From the NCBI RefSeq assembly GCF_004343035.1, contig NZ_SMCQ01000007.1, positions 1 to 64,000 of the forward strand: a stretch of DNA of 64,000 bases. The letters are read 5' to 3'. The DNA is from Longibaculum muris. GTDB taxonomy: Bacteria > Bacillota_I > Bacilli_A > Erysipelotrichales > Coprobacillaceae. A program made the position numbers and the translations under genes. Below the pieces are notes generated by a model. It was given only the letters and a program-made list of their open reading frames with translations, was not told the origin of the DNA and searched no databases. This document shows positions 52,591 through 61,305 of the stretch, one piece after another (position 1 is the first letter of the stretch; each line of letters starts with the position of its first letter).

Positions 52591-53628
52591 ATGGATAGTA
52601 TTGAAACATCGGCTGCAAAATTTTCTTCTGATTATTTTTTTCATTATCTTCTTCACCATTGTGACGAGGTGAGAAATCTGTTTGTTTCGCATTTGAGTGA
52701 TCACCCCATCTTGAATACGGAGCTTACTGTTGCGGATTTCTATCAACGCAAAGAAAATGCTAAAAAGCGTATTTTGGATGTTGCGGTGGTTGATGACCAG
52801 GGATATTACTATGATTTAGAGATGCAAAATGGGGATATTAACAGATCTGAAATGATTAGATTTTTTAATTATGCATCACTTTTGTTAGATTCACAAATTA
52901 ATAAAGGAAAAGACTATAATGTGAAAACAGTGAAAACGTTGATTATTTATACGGGTAAACCTATCCGTGATCTTGAGCATTTTGAACATCGTTTTGAGTT
53001 GATTGATTCTGATTATTTGATCAAGCTAAAAGACGGACCGATTGAAATTGAAATATTACAAATAGAAAGAATGGAGGAATTAGGAATGGAAGTTGTAAAT
53101 AACGATCAATTTTATCGTATTGTACATATGTTTTCGAAGAATGAAGATTTTATTGATCATCATGATGATGAATTGTATACATTAGTGCTTGATCACTATA
53201 ATAAGTATCTTAATTCAGATGAATATATTGCGAATCTACAAATAGAAAGAGATCGTCGTGCATATCATACTGGAATGATACAAAGTAGAAAAGAAGGAGT
53301 TGAGGAAGGAAAGATAATTGGAAAACAAGAGGGAATCGAAGAAGGAAAGATAATTGGAAAACAAGAGGGGATCGAAGAAGGAAAGATAATTGGGAAACAA
53401 GTGGGGATTGAAGAAGGAAAGATAATTGGTAAGCAAGAAGGAATTGAGGAAGGTATGTTAAAAGCAAAAAGGGATTATATCTTAATACTTTTTAGAAAAG
53501 AATTTCCTTATGAAGATACTCGCTTTCTTGAAAATTTATCTATTGAACAGTATGATGCGATTATGAAGTTATTGAGTGAAAATGGGAATCTAGAACAGAT
53601 TTATGAAGTATGTCATATCTTCTTATAA
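52591..53628 (+). CDS. Rpn/PD-(D/E)XK nuclease-family protein with C-terminal repeats
   Basis: 345 residues. The N-terminal part (about 15-205) matches the Rpn family (recombination-promoting nuclease, PF12784-like): FHYLLHHCDEVRNLF, KKRILDVAVVDDQGYYYDLEMQ with the D...E-x-Q core of PD-(D/E)XK nucleases, and FNYASLLLDSQINKGKDY. Residues about 225-290 are four 12-residue repeats of the EGKIIGKQEGIE type. A short conserved tail follows (FPYEDTRFLENLSIEQYDAI). Rpn proteins cut DNA; in E. coli they are linked to phage defence and the C-terminal part, made separately, blocks the toxic nuclease. The next gene encodes just such a C-terminal part. The ATG at 52591 fits AGAAAGG. Confidence 0.87.
   Translation: MDSIETSAAKFSSDYFFHYLLHHCDEVRNLFVSHLSDHPILNTELTVADFYQRKENAKKRILDVAVVDDQGYYYDLEMQNGDINRSEMIRFFNYASLLLDSQINKGKDYNVKTVKTLIIYTGKPIRDLEHFEHRFELIDSDYLIKLKDGPIEIEILQIERMEELGMEVVNNDQFYRIVHMFSKNEDFIDHHDDELYTLVLDHYNKYLNSDEYIANLQIERDRRAYHTGMIQSRKEGVEEGKIIGKQEGIEEGKIIGKQEGIEEGKIIGKQVGIEEGKIIGKQEGIEEGMLKAKRDYILILFRKEFPYEDTRFLENLSIEQYDAIMKLLSENGNLEQIYEVCHIFL
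53302..53445 (+). repeat. Four 36-bp in-frame tandem repeats
   Basis: Units at 53302, 53338, 53374 and 53410, each encoding a 12-residue EGKIIGKQEGIE-like block. Units differ by only a few bases, mostly silent, so copy number could change by slippage without breaking the frame. Confidence 0.9.
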
Positions 53629-53708
53629 TTGAGTGTTTGAGCATAGTATATAAACTTAAAGGGTATTGATTAAAATCCAAAAAGTAAAGAAAACGGAGGA
53701 AATGAACA

Positions 53709-54242
53709 ATGGGACAAAATGATAATCAGTTTTATCAGATGGAATCAAAGGATGACAATTTTGTTGATGATGATATTGCAATCCATTTGTTGGTGAGAGA
53801 ATATTACAAGGAGCATCTTGATACTGGTGAATATATTGCTTATTTACAAAGGGAAAGAGATTGCCGAGCATATCATACTGGAATGATACAAAGTAGAAAA
53901 GAAGGAGTTGAGGAAGGAAAAATACTTGGAAAACAAGAGGGAATTGAAGAAGGGATAAGGATTGGAAAAGAAGAAGGGTATGAAGAAGGGATAAGGCTTG
54001 GGAGAGAAGAAGGAAGAAAAATTGTAAAACAGAAGGAGATTGAAGAAGGAAGAAGACTTGGAAAAGAAGAAGGAATATTAGAAGTTAAAAGAGATTGTGT
54101 CTTAATGATTTTTAAAAAAGAATTTCCTTATGAAGATACACATTTTCTTGAAAATTTATCTATTGAACAGTATGATGCAATTATGAAGTTATTGAGTGAA
54201 AATGGAAGTCTTGAACAAATCCATGAAGTTTTAAAAAAATAG
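53709..54242 (+). CDS. Stand-alone Rpn C-terminal protein (no nuclease domain)
   Basis: 177 residues. The start aligns with about residue 170 of the upstream Rpn protein (NDNQFYQMESKDDNFVDDD against NNDQFYRIVHMFSKNEDFID). From there both run together: AYHTGMIQSRKEGVEEGK, then EG/GK-rich repeats (here irregular, with IRIGKEEGYEEGIRLG), then FPYEDTHFLENLSIEQYDAI. The PD-(D/E)XK core is absent. It has its own CGGAGGA site 9 nt before ATG, so it is a real gene or a recent partial duplicate. By analogy to RpnS it could be an inhibitor of the neighbouring nuclease; a decaying paralogue is the alternative. Confidence 0.75.
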   Translation: MGQNDNQFYQMESKDDNFVDDDIAIHLLVREYYKEHLDTGEYIAYLQRERDCRAYHTGMIQSRKEGVEEGKILGKQEGIEEGIRIGKEEGYEEGIRLGREEGRKIVKQKEIEEGRRLGKEEGILEVKRDCVLMIFKKEFPYEDTHFLENLSIEQYDAIMKLLSENGSLEQIHEVLKK

Positions 54243-54264
54243 GGTCAACTTCTCGTTGACCCTA
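54240..54264. terminator. Bidirectional terminator between convergent genes
   Basis: AGGGTCAAC and GTTGACCCT around TTCTC, overlapping the stop of the Rpn-like gene and just past the end of the HAD gene. Confidence 0.75.
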
Positions 54265-54267
54265 TAA

Positions 54268-55056
54268 TTATATAATTTGAAAATGTTTTAACGCATTATA
54301 AATACCATTATCTTGAATGTCAGTTGTAATATAAGTGACTTCATCAAATAAAAGTGGATTACTATTCCCCATAGCAACAGCTTCTTTGGTGAATTTAAGC
54401 ATTGGTAAGTCATTTGTAGAATCTCCAATACTTATTGTATCATCAATAGATATATGTAAATAATCAGCTATAAATTGTATACCAGTTGCTTTAGAATAAG
54501 GTAATGGGACAATTTCTAAGAAATCAACATCTCTTTGAATAATATCAAAATCATCAGCCAATAAAACTCTAAATGCTTCAATATCAGATTCCTTTGTATA
54601 CCAAGAAGCAAACTTATCAAAAGGAACAACATCATTTTGATTATATTTATGAACAGGAAATTTTTCCTTAATATATCTTTGTTCAACTCCTTGAACAAAA
54701 GGATGATATGAAACTTCTGGGAAATAAACACCATAACGTCCTTCTAAAACTGTATCAACATGATATTCATGTGTTTTTTGAATGATTTTCTGTCTTAATT
54801 CATCAGAAATATCTACATGAAAAATAGGTTCGCCATGATATTCAATATATGTTCCACATCCACATATATATCCATCAAAAGGAATATCAGTAATCACTTG
54901 ATCAATTGTAGAAATTGGTCTCCCAGTATTAATAAAACATTTATGTCCGTTTTGTTGAGCAAGTTGTATTGCTTTTTTAGTTGAATCAGGAACAGTAAAA
55001 GTTTGTTCATCTAGTAATGTTCCATCAATATCAAAAAATATTAATTTAGTATCCAT
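54268..55056 (-). CDS. HAD-superfamily phosphatase, Cof subfamily
   Basis: 262 residues from the ATG at 55056, behind GGAGGAAAT. Motif I is LIFFDIDGTLLDE, motif II the Thr of CFINTGRP, motif III Lys in PYSKATGIQ, motif IV IGDSTNDLPM. The upstream in-frame extension to 55152 has no site and would add unrelated residues. It is monocistronic and divergent from nfnA. Substrate unknown; Cof members act on sugar phosphates, PLP or nucleotides. Confidence 0.9.
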   Translation of the reverse strand: MDTKLIFFDIDGTLLDEQTFTVPDSTKKAIQLAQQNGHKCFINTGRPISTIDQVITDIPFDGYICGCGTYIEYHGEPIFHVDISDELRQKIIQKTHEYHVDTVLEGRYGVYFPEVSYHPFVQGVEQRYIKEKFPVHKYNQNDVVPFDKFASWYTKESDIEAFRVLLADDFDIIQRDVDFLEIVPLPYSKATGIQFIADYLHISIDDTISIGDSTNDLPMLKFTKEAVAMGNSNPLLFDEVTYITTDIQDNGIYNALKHFQII

Positions 55057-55194
55057 AATTTCCTCCATTTCATTAATATCATAGCTATAATTAAAAAATA
55101 GGTCAAGATATAAAGAGGAAATAATCAAGTTGTATTGCGAAAAATTTTGCACTGTGATATAATTTCTATTAAATTTAAAGAGGGGATGATGCGG

Positions 55195-56022
55195 ATGTAT
55201 AAAATATTACGTAAAGAAAAACTAAATGATGTTGTTGAATTAATGGAAATCCATGCGCCAAACGTTTCTAGAAAATGTGAGCCAGGACAATTTATCATTT
55301 TAAGAGTCGGTGAAGATGGAGAAAGAATTCCTTTAACAATCGCTGATTTTGATAGAGAAAAAGAAACTATTACAATTATTTATCAAATTGTTGGATATTC
55401 TACTGAACAGTTAGCAAAATTAAATCAGGGGGATGAGTTAACTGATTTTGTAGGACCTTTAGGTGAACCAACTCAACTTCATCAATCAAAACATGTTGTT
55501 GGGGTTGCTGGGGGAGTAGGAAGTGCACCTTTATTTCCTCAATTACGTGCTTTAGCCAATATGGGTGTGGAATGTGATGTCATTATTGGTGGTAGAGAAG
55601 CTCAATATGTCTTATTAGCGGAAGAATTTAAAAAATTCTGTAAGAATGTATATATTACAACTGATGATGGATCACTTGGACAAAAAGGATTTGTTACTCA
55701 AGTATTAGCTGATTTAATTGAAAAAGGTGAAACAATTGATGAAGTTATTGCGATTGGACCTGTACCAATGATGAAAGCTGTTGTTGGTGTAACAAAACCT
55801 CATAACATTAAAACTTCTGTTTCATTAAATCCAATTATGATTGATGGAACAGGTATGTGTGGATGCTGTCGTGTTAGCGTTGATGGAAAAATTAAATTTG
55901 CTTGTGTAGATGGTCCTGATTTTGATGGATTATTGGTTGATTTTGATGAATTAATCGCAAGACAAAAGATGTTTAAGAGTGAAGAAGCACATATCTGTAA
56001 TTTAACGGGGGTGAAAAGATAA
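55195..56022 (+). CDS. nfnA: NADH-dependent ferredoxin:NADP+ oxidoreductase, subunit A
   Basis: 275 residues. An FAD-binding ferredoxin reductase-like domain (CEPGQFIILRVGEDGERIPLT), an NAD-binding domain (GVAGGVGSAPLFPQLRAL) and a C-terminal 2Fe-2S cysteine cluster (GTGMCGCCRVSV ... FACVDGPDFDG). The same fold occurs in PyrK; pairing with a GltA-like subunit identifies Nfn. NfnAB bifurcates electrons between ferredoxin, NADH and NADPH in anaerobes. The ATG at 55195 is chosen from three close ones by spacing to GAGGGG. It overlaps nfnB by 1 bp. Confidence 0.88.
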   Translation: MYKILRKEKLNDVVELMEIHAPNVSRKCEPGQFIILRVGEDGERIPLTIADFDREKETITIIYQIVGYSTEQLAKLNQGDELTDFVGPLGEPTQLHQSKHVVGVAGGVGSAPLFPQLRALANMGVECDVIIGGREAQYVLLAEEFKKFCKNVYITTDDGSLGQKGFVTQVLADLIEKGETIDEVIAIGPVPMMKAVVGVTKPHNIKTSVSLNPIMIDGTGMCGCCRVSVDGKIKFACVDGPDFDGLLVDFDELIARQKMFKSEEAHICNLTGVKR

Positions 56023-57410
56023 TGCCAAATATGTCATTAGAAAAGGTAAAAATGCCTGAACAAGATCCAAATGTAAGAAATAAAAACTTTGAAGAAGTTT
56101 CTTTAGGGTATACAAAAGAACAAGCAATGGAAGAAGCAACACGTTGTTTAAATTGTAAACATCAACCATGTAAAAAAGGATGTCCTGTAGGGGTACCTAT
56201 TCCTGAATTTATTGCCGAAGTTGCTAAAGGGAACTTTGAAGAAGCTTATGAAATTATAACAAGAGAAAATGCCTTACCAGCAATTTGTGGACGTGTTTGT
56301 CCGCAAGAAAATCAATGTGAAGGAAAATGTGTCCGTGGAATTAAAGGTGAATCAGTAGGAATTGGTAGATTAGAAAGATTTGTTGCTGATTATCATAGAG
56401 AACATGGACAAAAGAAAGCTTTAAATATTGAAAAGAATGGTAAGAAAGTTGCAATTGTTGGAAGTGGGCCAGCAGGTATTACTTGTGCAGGTGAACTTGC
56501 TAAAAAAGGTTATGATGTAACTGTATTTGAAGCTTTGCATAAAACTGGGGGAGTTTTATCTTATGGTATTCCTGAATTCCGTTTACCTAAAGCTTTGGTT
56601 CAAAGTGAAGTTGATGGTGTTGCTCAATTAGGTGTTGATTTTGAAACAAATGTTGTAGTTGGAAGATCAATTACAATTGATGAATTACAAGAACAAGGAT
56701 ATGAAGCAATATTTGTTGGAAGTGGAGCAGGACTTCCACGTTTCCAAGGAATTCCAGGTGAAAACTTAAATGGTGTTTATGCAGCTAATGAATTCTTAAC
56801 ACGTGTTAACTTGATGAAGGGATATGAATTTCCTAAACATCCTACACCAGTAAAAATTACTGATACAGTATGTGTTATTGGAGCAGGAAATGTAGCAATG
56901 GATGCTGCAAGAACAGCAAAACGTTTAGGAGTTAAGGATGTTTATATTGTTTATCGTAGAGGAGCAGAGGAAGTTCCAGCCCGTGCAGAAGAAGTGCATC
57001 ATGCTAAAGAAGAAGGTATCATCTTTAAATTATTAACAAATCCAGTTAAAATCAATGGTGAAGATGGATGGGTTAAATCTATGGAATGTGTTGAAATGGA
57101 ACTTGGTGAACCTGATGAAAGTGGAAGAAGGAGACCAGTTGTTAAAGAAGGATCTAATTTTACAATTGAAACAGGAACAGTTATTGTTTCAATTGGACAA
57201 AGTCCTAACCCATTGATTAGACAAACAACACCAGGACTTGATACTCAAAAATGGGGTGGAATCATTGTTGATGAAGATACAATGAAAACAAGTAAAGATG
57301 GTGTTTATGCTGGTGGTGATGTTGTCACTGGTGCAGCAACTGTTATTCTAGCAATGGGTGCTGGTAAAAAAGCTGCTCAAGCTATTGATGAAGCACTAAA
57401 AAATAAATAA
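56022..57410 (+). CDS. nfnB: NADH-dependent ferredoxin:NADP+ oxidoreductase, subunit B
   Basis: 462 residues, often annotated as homotetrameric glutamate synthase GltA. The N-terminus has cysteine clusters for two 4Fe-4S centres (CLNCKHQPCKKGCPVGVPIP and CGRVCPQENQCEGKC). The FAD motif is VAIVGSGPAGITCAGEL near 147 and the NADP motif VCVIGAGNVAMDAARTA near 287. With nfnA it links ferredoxin and NADH to NADPH pools. It is distinct from GltD at 18548, which pairs with a GltB. GGGGGTG precedes its ATG inside nfnA. Confidence 0.9.
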   Translation: MPNMSLEKVKMPEQDPNVRNKNFEEVSLGYTKEQAMEEATRCLNCKHQPCKKGCPVGVPIPEFIAEVAKGNFEEAYEIITRENALPAICGRVCPQENQCEGKCVRGIKGESVGIGRLERFVADYHREHGQKKALNIEKNGKKVAIVGSGPAGITCAGELAKKGYDVTVFEALHKTGGVLSYGIPEFRLPKALVQSEVDGVAQLGVDFETNVVVGRSITIDELQEQGYEAIFVGSGAGLPRFQGIPGENLNGVYAANEFLTRVNLMKGYEFPKHPTPVKITDTVCVIGAGNVAMDAARTAKRLGVKDVYIVYRRGAEEVPARAEEVHHAKEEGIIFKLLTNPVKINGEDGWVKSMECVEMELGEPDESGRRRPVVKEGSNFTIETGTVIVSIGQSPNPLIRQTTPGLDTQKWGGIIVDEDTMKTSKDGVYAGGDVVTGAATVILAMGAGKKAAQAIDEALKNK

Positions 57411-57417
57411 TTTATTT

Positions 57418-57443
57418 GAGGAGATGTTATCTCCTCTTTTTTT
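57418..57443 (+). terminator. Intrinsic terminator after nfnB
   Basis: GAGGAGAT and ATCTCCTC around GTT, followed by T7. Confidence 0.9.
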
Positions 57444-57647
57444 GTAAAATGATATGGAAATTTTTGTATTTAAAGTGAATATTATAGCTAGTGTGTTTAA
57501 GGTGTTTGAAAAGATTGCTTAAAAGCAGATATTGTAACATCAATAACAAAATTATAATTTGTATATGAGTTTTAATGATAAGTTTATGTTAATTCTTTTA
57601 TCTTTTCAATTTAATGATATAATTAAAATCAAGAGGACGTGGTAAAA

Positions 57648-58748
57648 ATGAAAAACAAAGATTTGGCGTATGATAAATATCAAAGGATGAATTTTTATTG
57701 GTTGAAAACACATGTTAAACTTTTATATATAGGTTGTTTAATTGGATTTGTAGTAGAAGTAAGCATGATGTTTGCAATTTATCAAATTGATTATTTATCT
57801 TCTAGTTTTTCACATTATATCCACAAGTATGTATTGTTTCCTACTCTTGTTAATTTAATGGTATGTTTTTTGGCATCATATCTCGTAAATAATCGTAAAA
57901 TATCATTTAAATCAAAACAATATAGTGTATCTATATTGACTGTCATATTAACTTTTGTATTTTCTTCAGTCCATAATAGTTTTGTGTCAGTCTTAATCTT
58001 ATTGGGATTTCCAATACTTATTACAATTATTTACGAAGATGAAAAGTTAACAAGTGTTGTGACGGTATTAAGTTTAATTTTAATGTTTATAAGTAGTTGT
58101 TTTTTAGAATGGGATCCAGATAAAGTCTTTAATTCAACCTATCTTTTAAATACTATGGTTATTATGGTTTCGACTTTTTTGCTTTGGGTTATTAGTTGTT
58201 CAATGATTCATTTTATTGAGAAGAAAAGTAAAATTATAATTGAGGATAGTATGGAAAAATTTGATTTGGAAAAAAGAATATATATTGACGGATTAACACT
58301 GATTAAAAATAAGGATGCTTTTGATAAAGAAATGGATGAAATCACGAAAGATTCTAAAAATATTTATCATTTGGTGATGTTTGATATAGATTTATTTAAA
58401 GCTTTTAATGATGATTTTGGTCATTTATTTGGTGATAGAGTTTTGACCTCAGTAGGAAAAATATTATTAGAAAATATTCCTGAACAATCTGCTTATAGAT
58501 ATGGTGGTGATGAATTTTGTGTTATATTTAAAAATTATTCGGAACATGAAATTGAAGAAAAATTAAAGTTGGTGCAAAAGCAATTAAAAACAACTCAAAT
58601 AAAGGGTGTGTCTGTAGAAATAACAATAAGTATTGGAGTTGCGGTAAAAGAAAATATAATGACTAAAGAAGAATGGATTGCAAAAGCTGATAAAGCTTTG
58701 TATTTATCTAAAAATAGTGGTAGAAACCAAATCACTTTTAGTCAATAA
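57648..58748 (+). CDS. Membrane diguanylate cyclase (GGDEF)
   Basis: 366 residues. Six hydrophobic helices (about 20-200) form a membrane sensor without a recognisable named domain. A coiled segment (IEDSMEKFDLEKRIYIDGLT) leads into a GGDEF domain with MFDIDLFKAFNDDFGHLFGD and the intact YGGDEF motif, so it should synthesise c-di-GMP. The ATG at 57648 is preferred over the GTG at 57639 by distance from AGAGGA. It is monocistronic, just upstream of the surface-protein genes; c-di-GMP often controls surface adhesins, though a direct link is not shown. Confidence 0.87.
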   Translation: MKNKDLAYDKYQRMNFYWLKTHVKLLYIGCLIGFVVEVSMMFAIYQIDYLSSSFSHYIHKYVLFPTLVNLMVCFLASYLVNNRKISFKSKQYSVSILTVILTFVFSSVHNSFVSVLILLGFPILITIIYEDEKLTSVVTVLSLILMFISSCFLEWDPDKVFNSTYLLNTMVIMVSTFLLWVISCSMIHFIEKKSKIIIEDSMEKFDLEKRIYIDGLTLIKNKDAFDKEMDEITKDSKNIYHLVMFDIDLFKAFNDDFGHLFGDRVLTSVGKILLENIPEQSAYRYGGDEFCVIFKNYSEHEIEEKLKLVQKQLKTTQIKGVSVEITISIGVAVKENIMTKEEWIAKADKALYLSKNSGRNQITFSQ

Positions 58749-58750
58749 TA

Positions 58751-58784
58751 AAAAACAGAAATTCAATGTTTGAGTTTCTGTTTT
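58751..58784 (+). terminator. Intrinsic terminator
   Basis: AAAACAGAAA with CAA on the left pairs with TTG and TTTCTGTTTT on the right, around a short loop. Confidence 0.75.
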
Positions 58785-58846
58785 ACTGATTTTGTTTATA
58801 AATCAAACTATTGTAAAGATGAAAATATATGATAAAATAATAACCG

Positions 58847-58885
58847 TGTGACTAGTGTGTGACGATAAATTATTATACTTATAGT
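58847..58885 (+). promoter_or_regulatory. Direct-repeat activator site and promoter of the surface operon
   Basis: TGTGAC-N5-TGTGAC (58847-58863), then 16 nt, then TATAGT (58880-58885). The second repeat occupies the -35 position. The same arrangement (TGTGAC-N5-CGTGAC, 16 nt, TATGGT) occurs at 61306-61344 before the next surface gene. Repeats spaced 11 bp suit OmpR-family response regulators such as WalR/PhoP. Confidence 0.6.
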
Positions 58886-58915
58886 ATAAAATATTAAGGT
58901 AGAGGTGAATGCGCT

Positions 58916-59554
58916 ATGAAAAAGAAAATGACTCTTATGATAGTGGCTGCTGGGTTATTTGTTGTAGCAATAGTTGGTGGTTCAATTGCATATTTTACTG
59001 CTGATACAAGAGCTAAGAATGCTATTACTGCTGGTAACTTAGGAGTTGAATTAAAAGTAGATGAAGAAAAAGTATCTCAATATATTGAAAATAATGGATT
59101 GAAAGTATCTGGAGCACTTCCGGGAGATAGATATGATTATCCAATTTATGCATATAATAGTGGGGATTTTCCATCATATATTCGTATTACATTAACAAAA
59201 TATTGGAGTGACAGTCATGATGAAAAGAATTTTGACGCAGATTCAGCAAAGATTCTATTAGAAAATAATAACTCTGATTGGATTATTGATACATCTGATG
59301 AAAATAATGAAGTTGTTTACTGTTACTATAAAAAACCAATTGATAGCAAGACATCAACTACTCATGTTGTTGATGCAATCAAAATTGCTGATTTAAAAAA
59401 TGCTGATCAAGATTTGTATTCACCATTAACAATAAAAGTTGATGTTGAAGTTGATGCGATTCAAAAAGTTGCAGCAAAAGATGCCATTTTAGCAGAATGG
59501 GGATTAGATGCTCAATTTGATTCTAATGGTAATATTGTAAGTATTAGTGAGTAA
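58916..59554 (+). CDS. TasA/camelysin-like exported protein with SipW-type signal
   Basis: 212 residues. The N-terminus (KKKMTLMIVAAGLFVVAIVG, then GSIAYFTADTRAKNAITAGN) matches the SipW-dependent signal peptide family, cleaved by the specialised signal peptidase SipW. The mature part has the TasA/CalY beta-sandwich features (LGVELKVDEEKVS, PGDRYDYPIYAYNSGDFPSY, IRITLTKYW). TasA forms biofilm fibres and camelysin is a surface protease-like protein. No SipW gene lies in the window. AGAGGTG precedes the start; it heads a three-gene operon. Confidence 0.82.
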   Translation: MKKKMTLMIVAAGLFVVAIVGGSIAYFTADTRAKNAITAGNLGVELKVDEEKVSQYIENNGLKVSGALPGDRYDYPIYAYNSGDFPSYIRITLTKYWSDSHDEKNFDADSAKILLENNNSDWIIDTSDENNEVVYCYYKKPIDSKTSTTHVVDAIKIADLKNADQDLYSPLTIKVDVEVDAIQKVAAKDAILAEWGLDAQFDSNGNIVSISE

Positions 59555-59567
59555 AGGGGGAATCTAA

Positions 59568-60305
59568 ATGAAAAAGTTACTAATAACAGGTTTAAGCATA
59601 TGCTTGTCTTTATTGTTAAGTGTTAATGTAGCAAAAGCTGAAGATGATTCACCTTTTATTACTTTTGATGGTAATGCATCTCAATATTTCGAATTTAATA
59701 CAAATCAAAATGAATTGACTGATAAATTCATGGGCATGATGCCTGGTGAAGAAAGAAGTGAAACTTTTACATTAGTTAATAATGATCAAAGAGAAATGAA
59801 GTTTTATTTAAATACACAAGTTTTAAAGGATTTAAGTGAAGATAGTAAAACAAAAGGTGCAGTTTATGAAATCTCATTTACAAGAGATGGTGAAGAATTT
59901 TATAGAGGAACTATTGGTGGTGAAGATGGTTCATTAGTTGATTTAAGTGGTCAAAGCATGGGTGAAAACATGTTGATGGCTTCATTAAAAGAAAATGAAA
60001 AAAGTGTAATTAAAATGTCAATTGGTATTGATGGTGACTCAATGACAAATAGTTATCAAAATGCTGCTGGTGAGTTACAATTTGAATTCAGTGTAGAATA
60101 TGATGATCCTGAAGTAGTACAACCAACAATTGTAGAAAAAATTGTCAAATTACCAGGGAAACAAATTAACAGATATATCAATGCAGTAAAAACAGGTGAC
60201 TATACAGAATTGTTACCACTAGTTGTTGGTTTAGCAATTAGTGCTGGATTAATTCTTGTCTTAGTTAAAACAAGAAAGAAAAAAGATACAAAGGAAGGAG
60301 AATAA
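59568..60305 (+). CDS. Surface protein with signal peptide and C-terminal membrane anchor
   Basis: 245 residues. Signal peptide ends near AKA (about residue 24). The middle is a beta-rich domain (ITFDGNASQYFEFNTNQ; MMPGEERSETFTLVNNDQRE) resembling the bacterial surface domains that accompany TasA-like proteins. The C-terminus is TGDYTELLPLVVGLAISAGL followed by basic RKKKD, a membrane anchor like a sortase tail but with no LPxTG motif visible. GGGG site 9 nt upstream; 13 bp after the TasA-like gene, so cotranscribed and probably part of the same surface assembly. Confidence 0.72.
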   Translation: MKKLLITGLSICLSLLLSVNVAKAEDDSPFITFDGNASQYFEFNTNQNELTDKFMGMMPGEERSETFTLVNNDQREMKFYLNTQVLKDLSEDSKTKGAVYEISFTRDGEEFYRGTIGGEDGSLVDLSGQSMGENMLMASLKENEKSVIKMSIGIDGDSMTNSYQNAAGELQFEFSVEYDDPEVVQPTIVEKIVKLPGKQINRYINAVKTGDYTELLPLVVGLAISAGLILVLVKTRKKKDTKEGE

Positions 60306-60307
60306 TC

Positions 60308-61210
60308 ATGAAAAAATTAATGAAAACATTATTTGCAGTAATGGTAATGGTTAGCATGATTGCTCCTGCTACTTTGACAAATGTATCAGCTGCAACAAGA
60401 AAATATGAAGTAGTTTTTAGATCTGGATCACAAGGAACATTTAAAACAGAAGGATTAAAAGGTGATTATGTCATTAATAAAGATCATACTGTTATTAAAT
60501 ATACAGTAAATGCTAATGGGACTTTTCCAGATGTTCCTGAATTAGACATAAAAGAAGGATATAGAAATAATTCTTGGAGTCCTGTATTGCCACAAGTTGG
60601 GACAAAAGTTCAAGAAAAACAAGTTTATGTTGCTAAATATATAAAATTAGTTAATGCTGTAGAATTTACAGTAAAATATGTAGATAAAAATGGTGTTGAA
60701 TTAGCTACACCATCAATCTATACAACTGATTTAAATACTGAAGAAATCGTTAGAGCAAAAACTATTGATGGATATCAACCAGACTCTTTACAAAAAAGAT
60801 TGGTTGTATCTAGAGAAAATGTAGAAATTCAATTTGTTTATACATCTACAAGAGAAGCAGAAAAACCTCCTGTAATTGAACAAATCGTCTATGTTGAAGG
60901 AGAACCAGTTTATGTTGATGTTGTTAATACAACAACAGTTGGTGGAGGAGCAAATGGTGGACAAGCAAATAATCCAACAAACCAAAATCCAACAACAAAC
61001 AATCAAAATGATAATCCAACAGTAGAAGTGGAAGATCCTAATACACCTCAAGCTAATGGAGACGATACAACAAATGTAGATGATGAAAAGACACCATTAT
61101 CTAAAGGACAACAAACATCAGGTAACGTTTTATATGTTGCTGGAACATTAGGTGTTATTGTTGTTATTATGGCAGTTGTATATCTATTAAAGAAAAAAAG
61201 AAATGCATAG
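60308..61210 (+). CDS. MucBP-like surface protein with membrane anchor
   Basis: 300 residues. Signal peptide (about 1-28, ending VSA). A first domain (about 30-115) with KEGYRNNSWSP resembles InlB-B-repeat/MucBP surface modules, then a MucBP-like repeat (about 118-185, FTVKYVDKNGVELATPSIY). A Thr/Asn/Pro-rich spacer (NPTNQNPTTNNQNDNPT) and a C-terminal helix with KKKRN anchor follow; no LPxTG is evident (the local sequence is PLSKGQQTSG). Likely an adhesin or matrix partner of the two genes before it, from which it is separated by 2 bp. Confidence 0.75.
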   Translation: MKKLMKTLFAVMVMVSMIAPATLTNVSAATRKYEVVFRSGSQGTFKTEGLKGDYVINKDHTVIKYTVNANGTFPDVPELDIKEGYRNNSWSPVLPQVGTKVQEKQVYVAKYIKLVNAVEFTVKYVDKNGVELATPSIYTTDLNTEEIVRAKTIDGYQPDSLQKRLVVSRENVEIQFVYTSTREAEKPPVIEQIVYVEGEPVYVDVVNTTTVGGGANGGQANNPTNQNPTTNNQNDNPTVEVEDPNTPQANGDDTTNVDDEKTPLSKGQQTSGNVLYVAGTLGVIVVIMAVVYLLKKKRNA

Positions 61211-61228
61211 ATGGTGAATAATGTTTGA

Positions 61229-61257
61229 TAAGGTCATGAAATTCATCATGACCTTAT
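61229..61257 (+). terminator. Hairpin after the three-gene surface operon
   Basis: ATAAGGTCATGA and TCATGACCTTAT form a perfect 12-bp stem around AATTCA. The following sequence is only moderately T-rich. Confidence 0.65.
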
Positions 61258-61305
61258 ATTGATAAATATATCTTTGGTTTCATAATTTCTATGAATATGA
61301 ATGTC

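Noticed and set aside
53302-53445. Regular 36-bp repeats that could suggest a CRISPR array
   Set aside because: There are no spacers; units are contiguous, in frame, and encode a repeated 12-residue block of a protein.
56022-57410. Second glutamate synthase small subunit
   Set aside because: The gene overlaps an NfnA-type partner and has no GltB next to it; the NfnB reading explains both genes.
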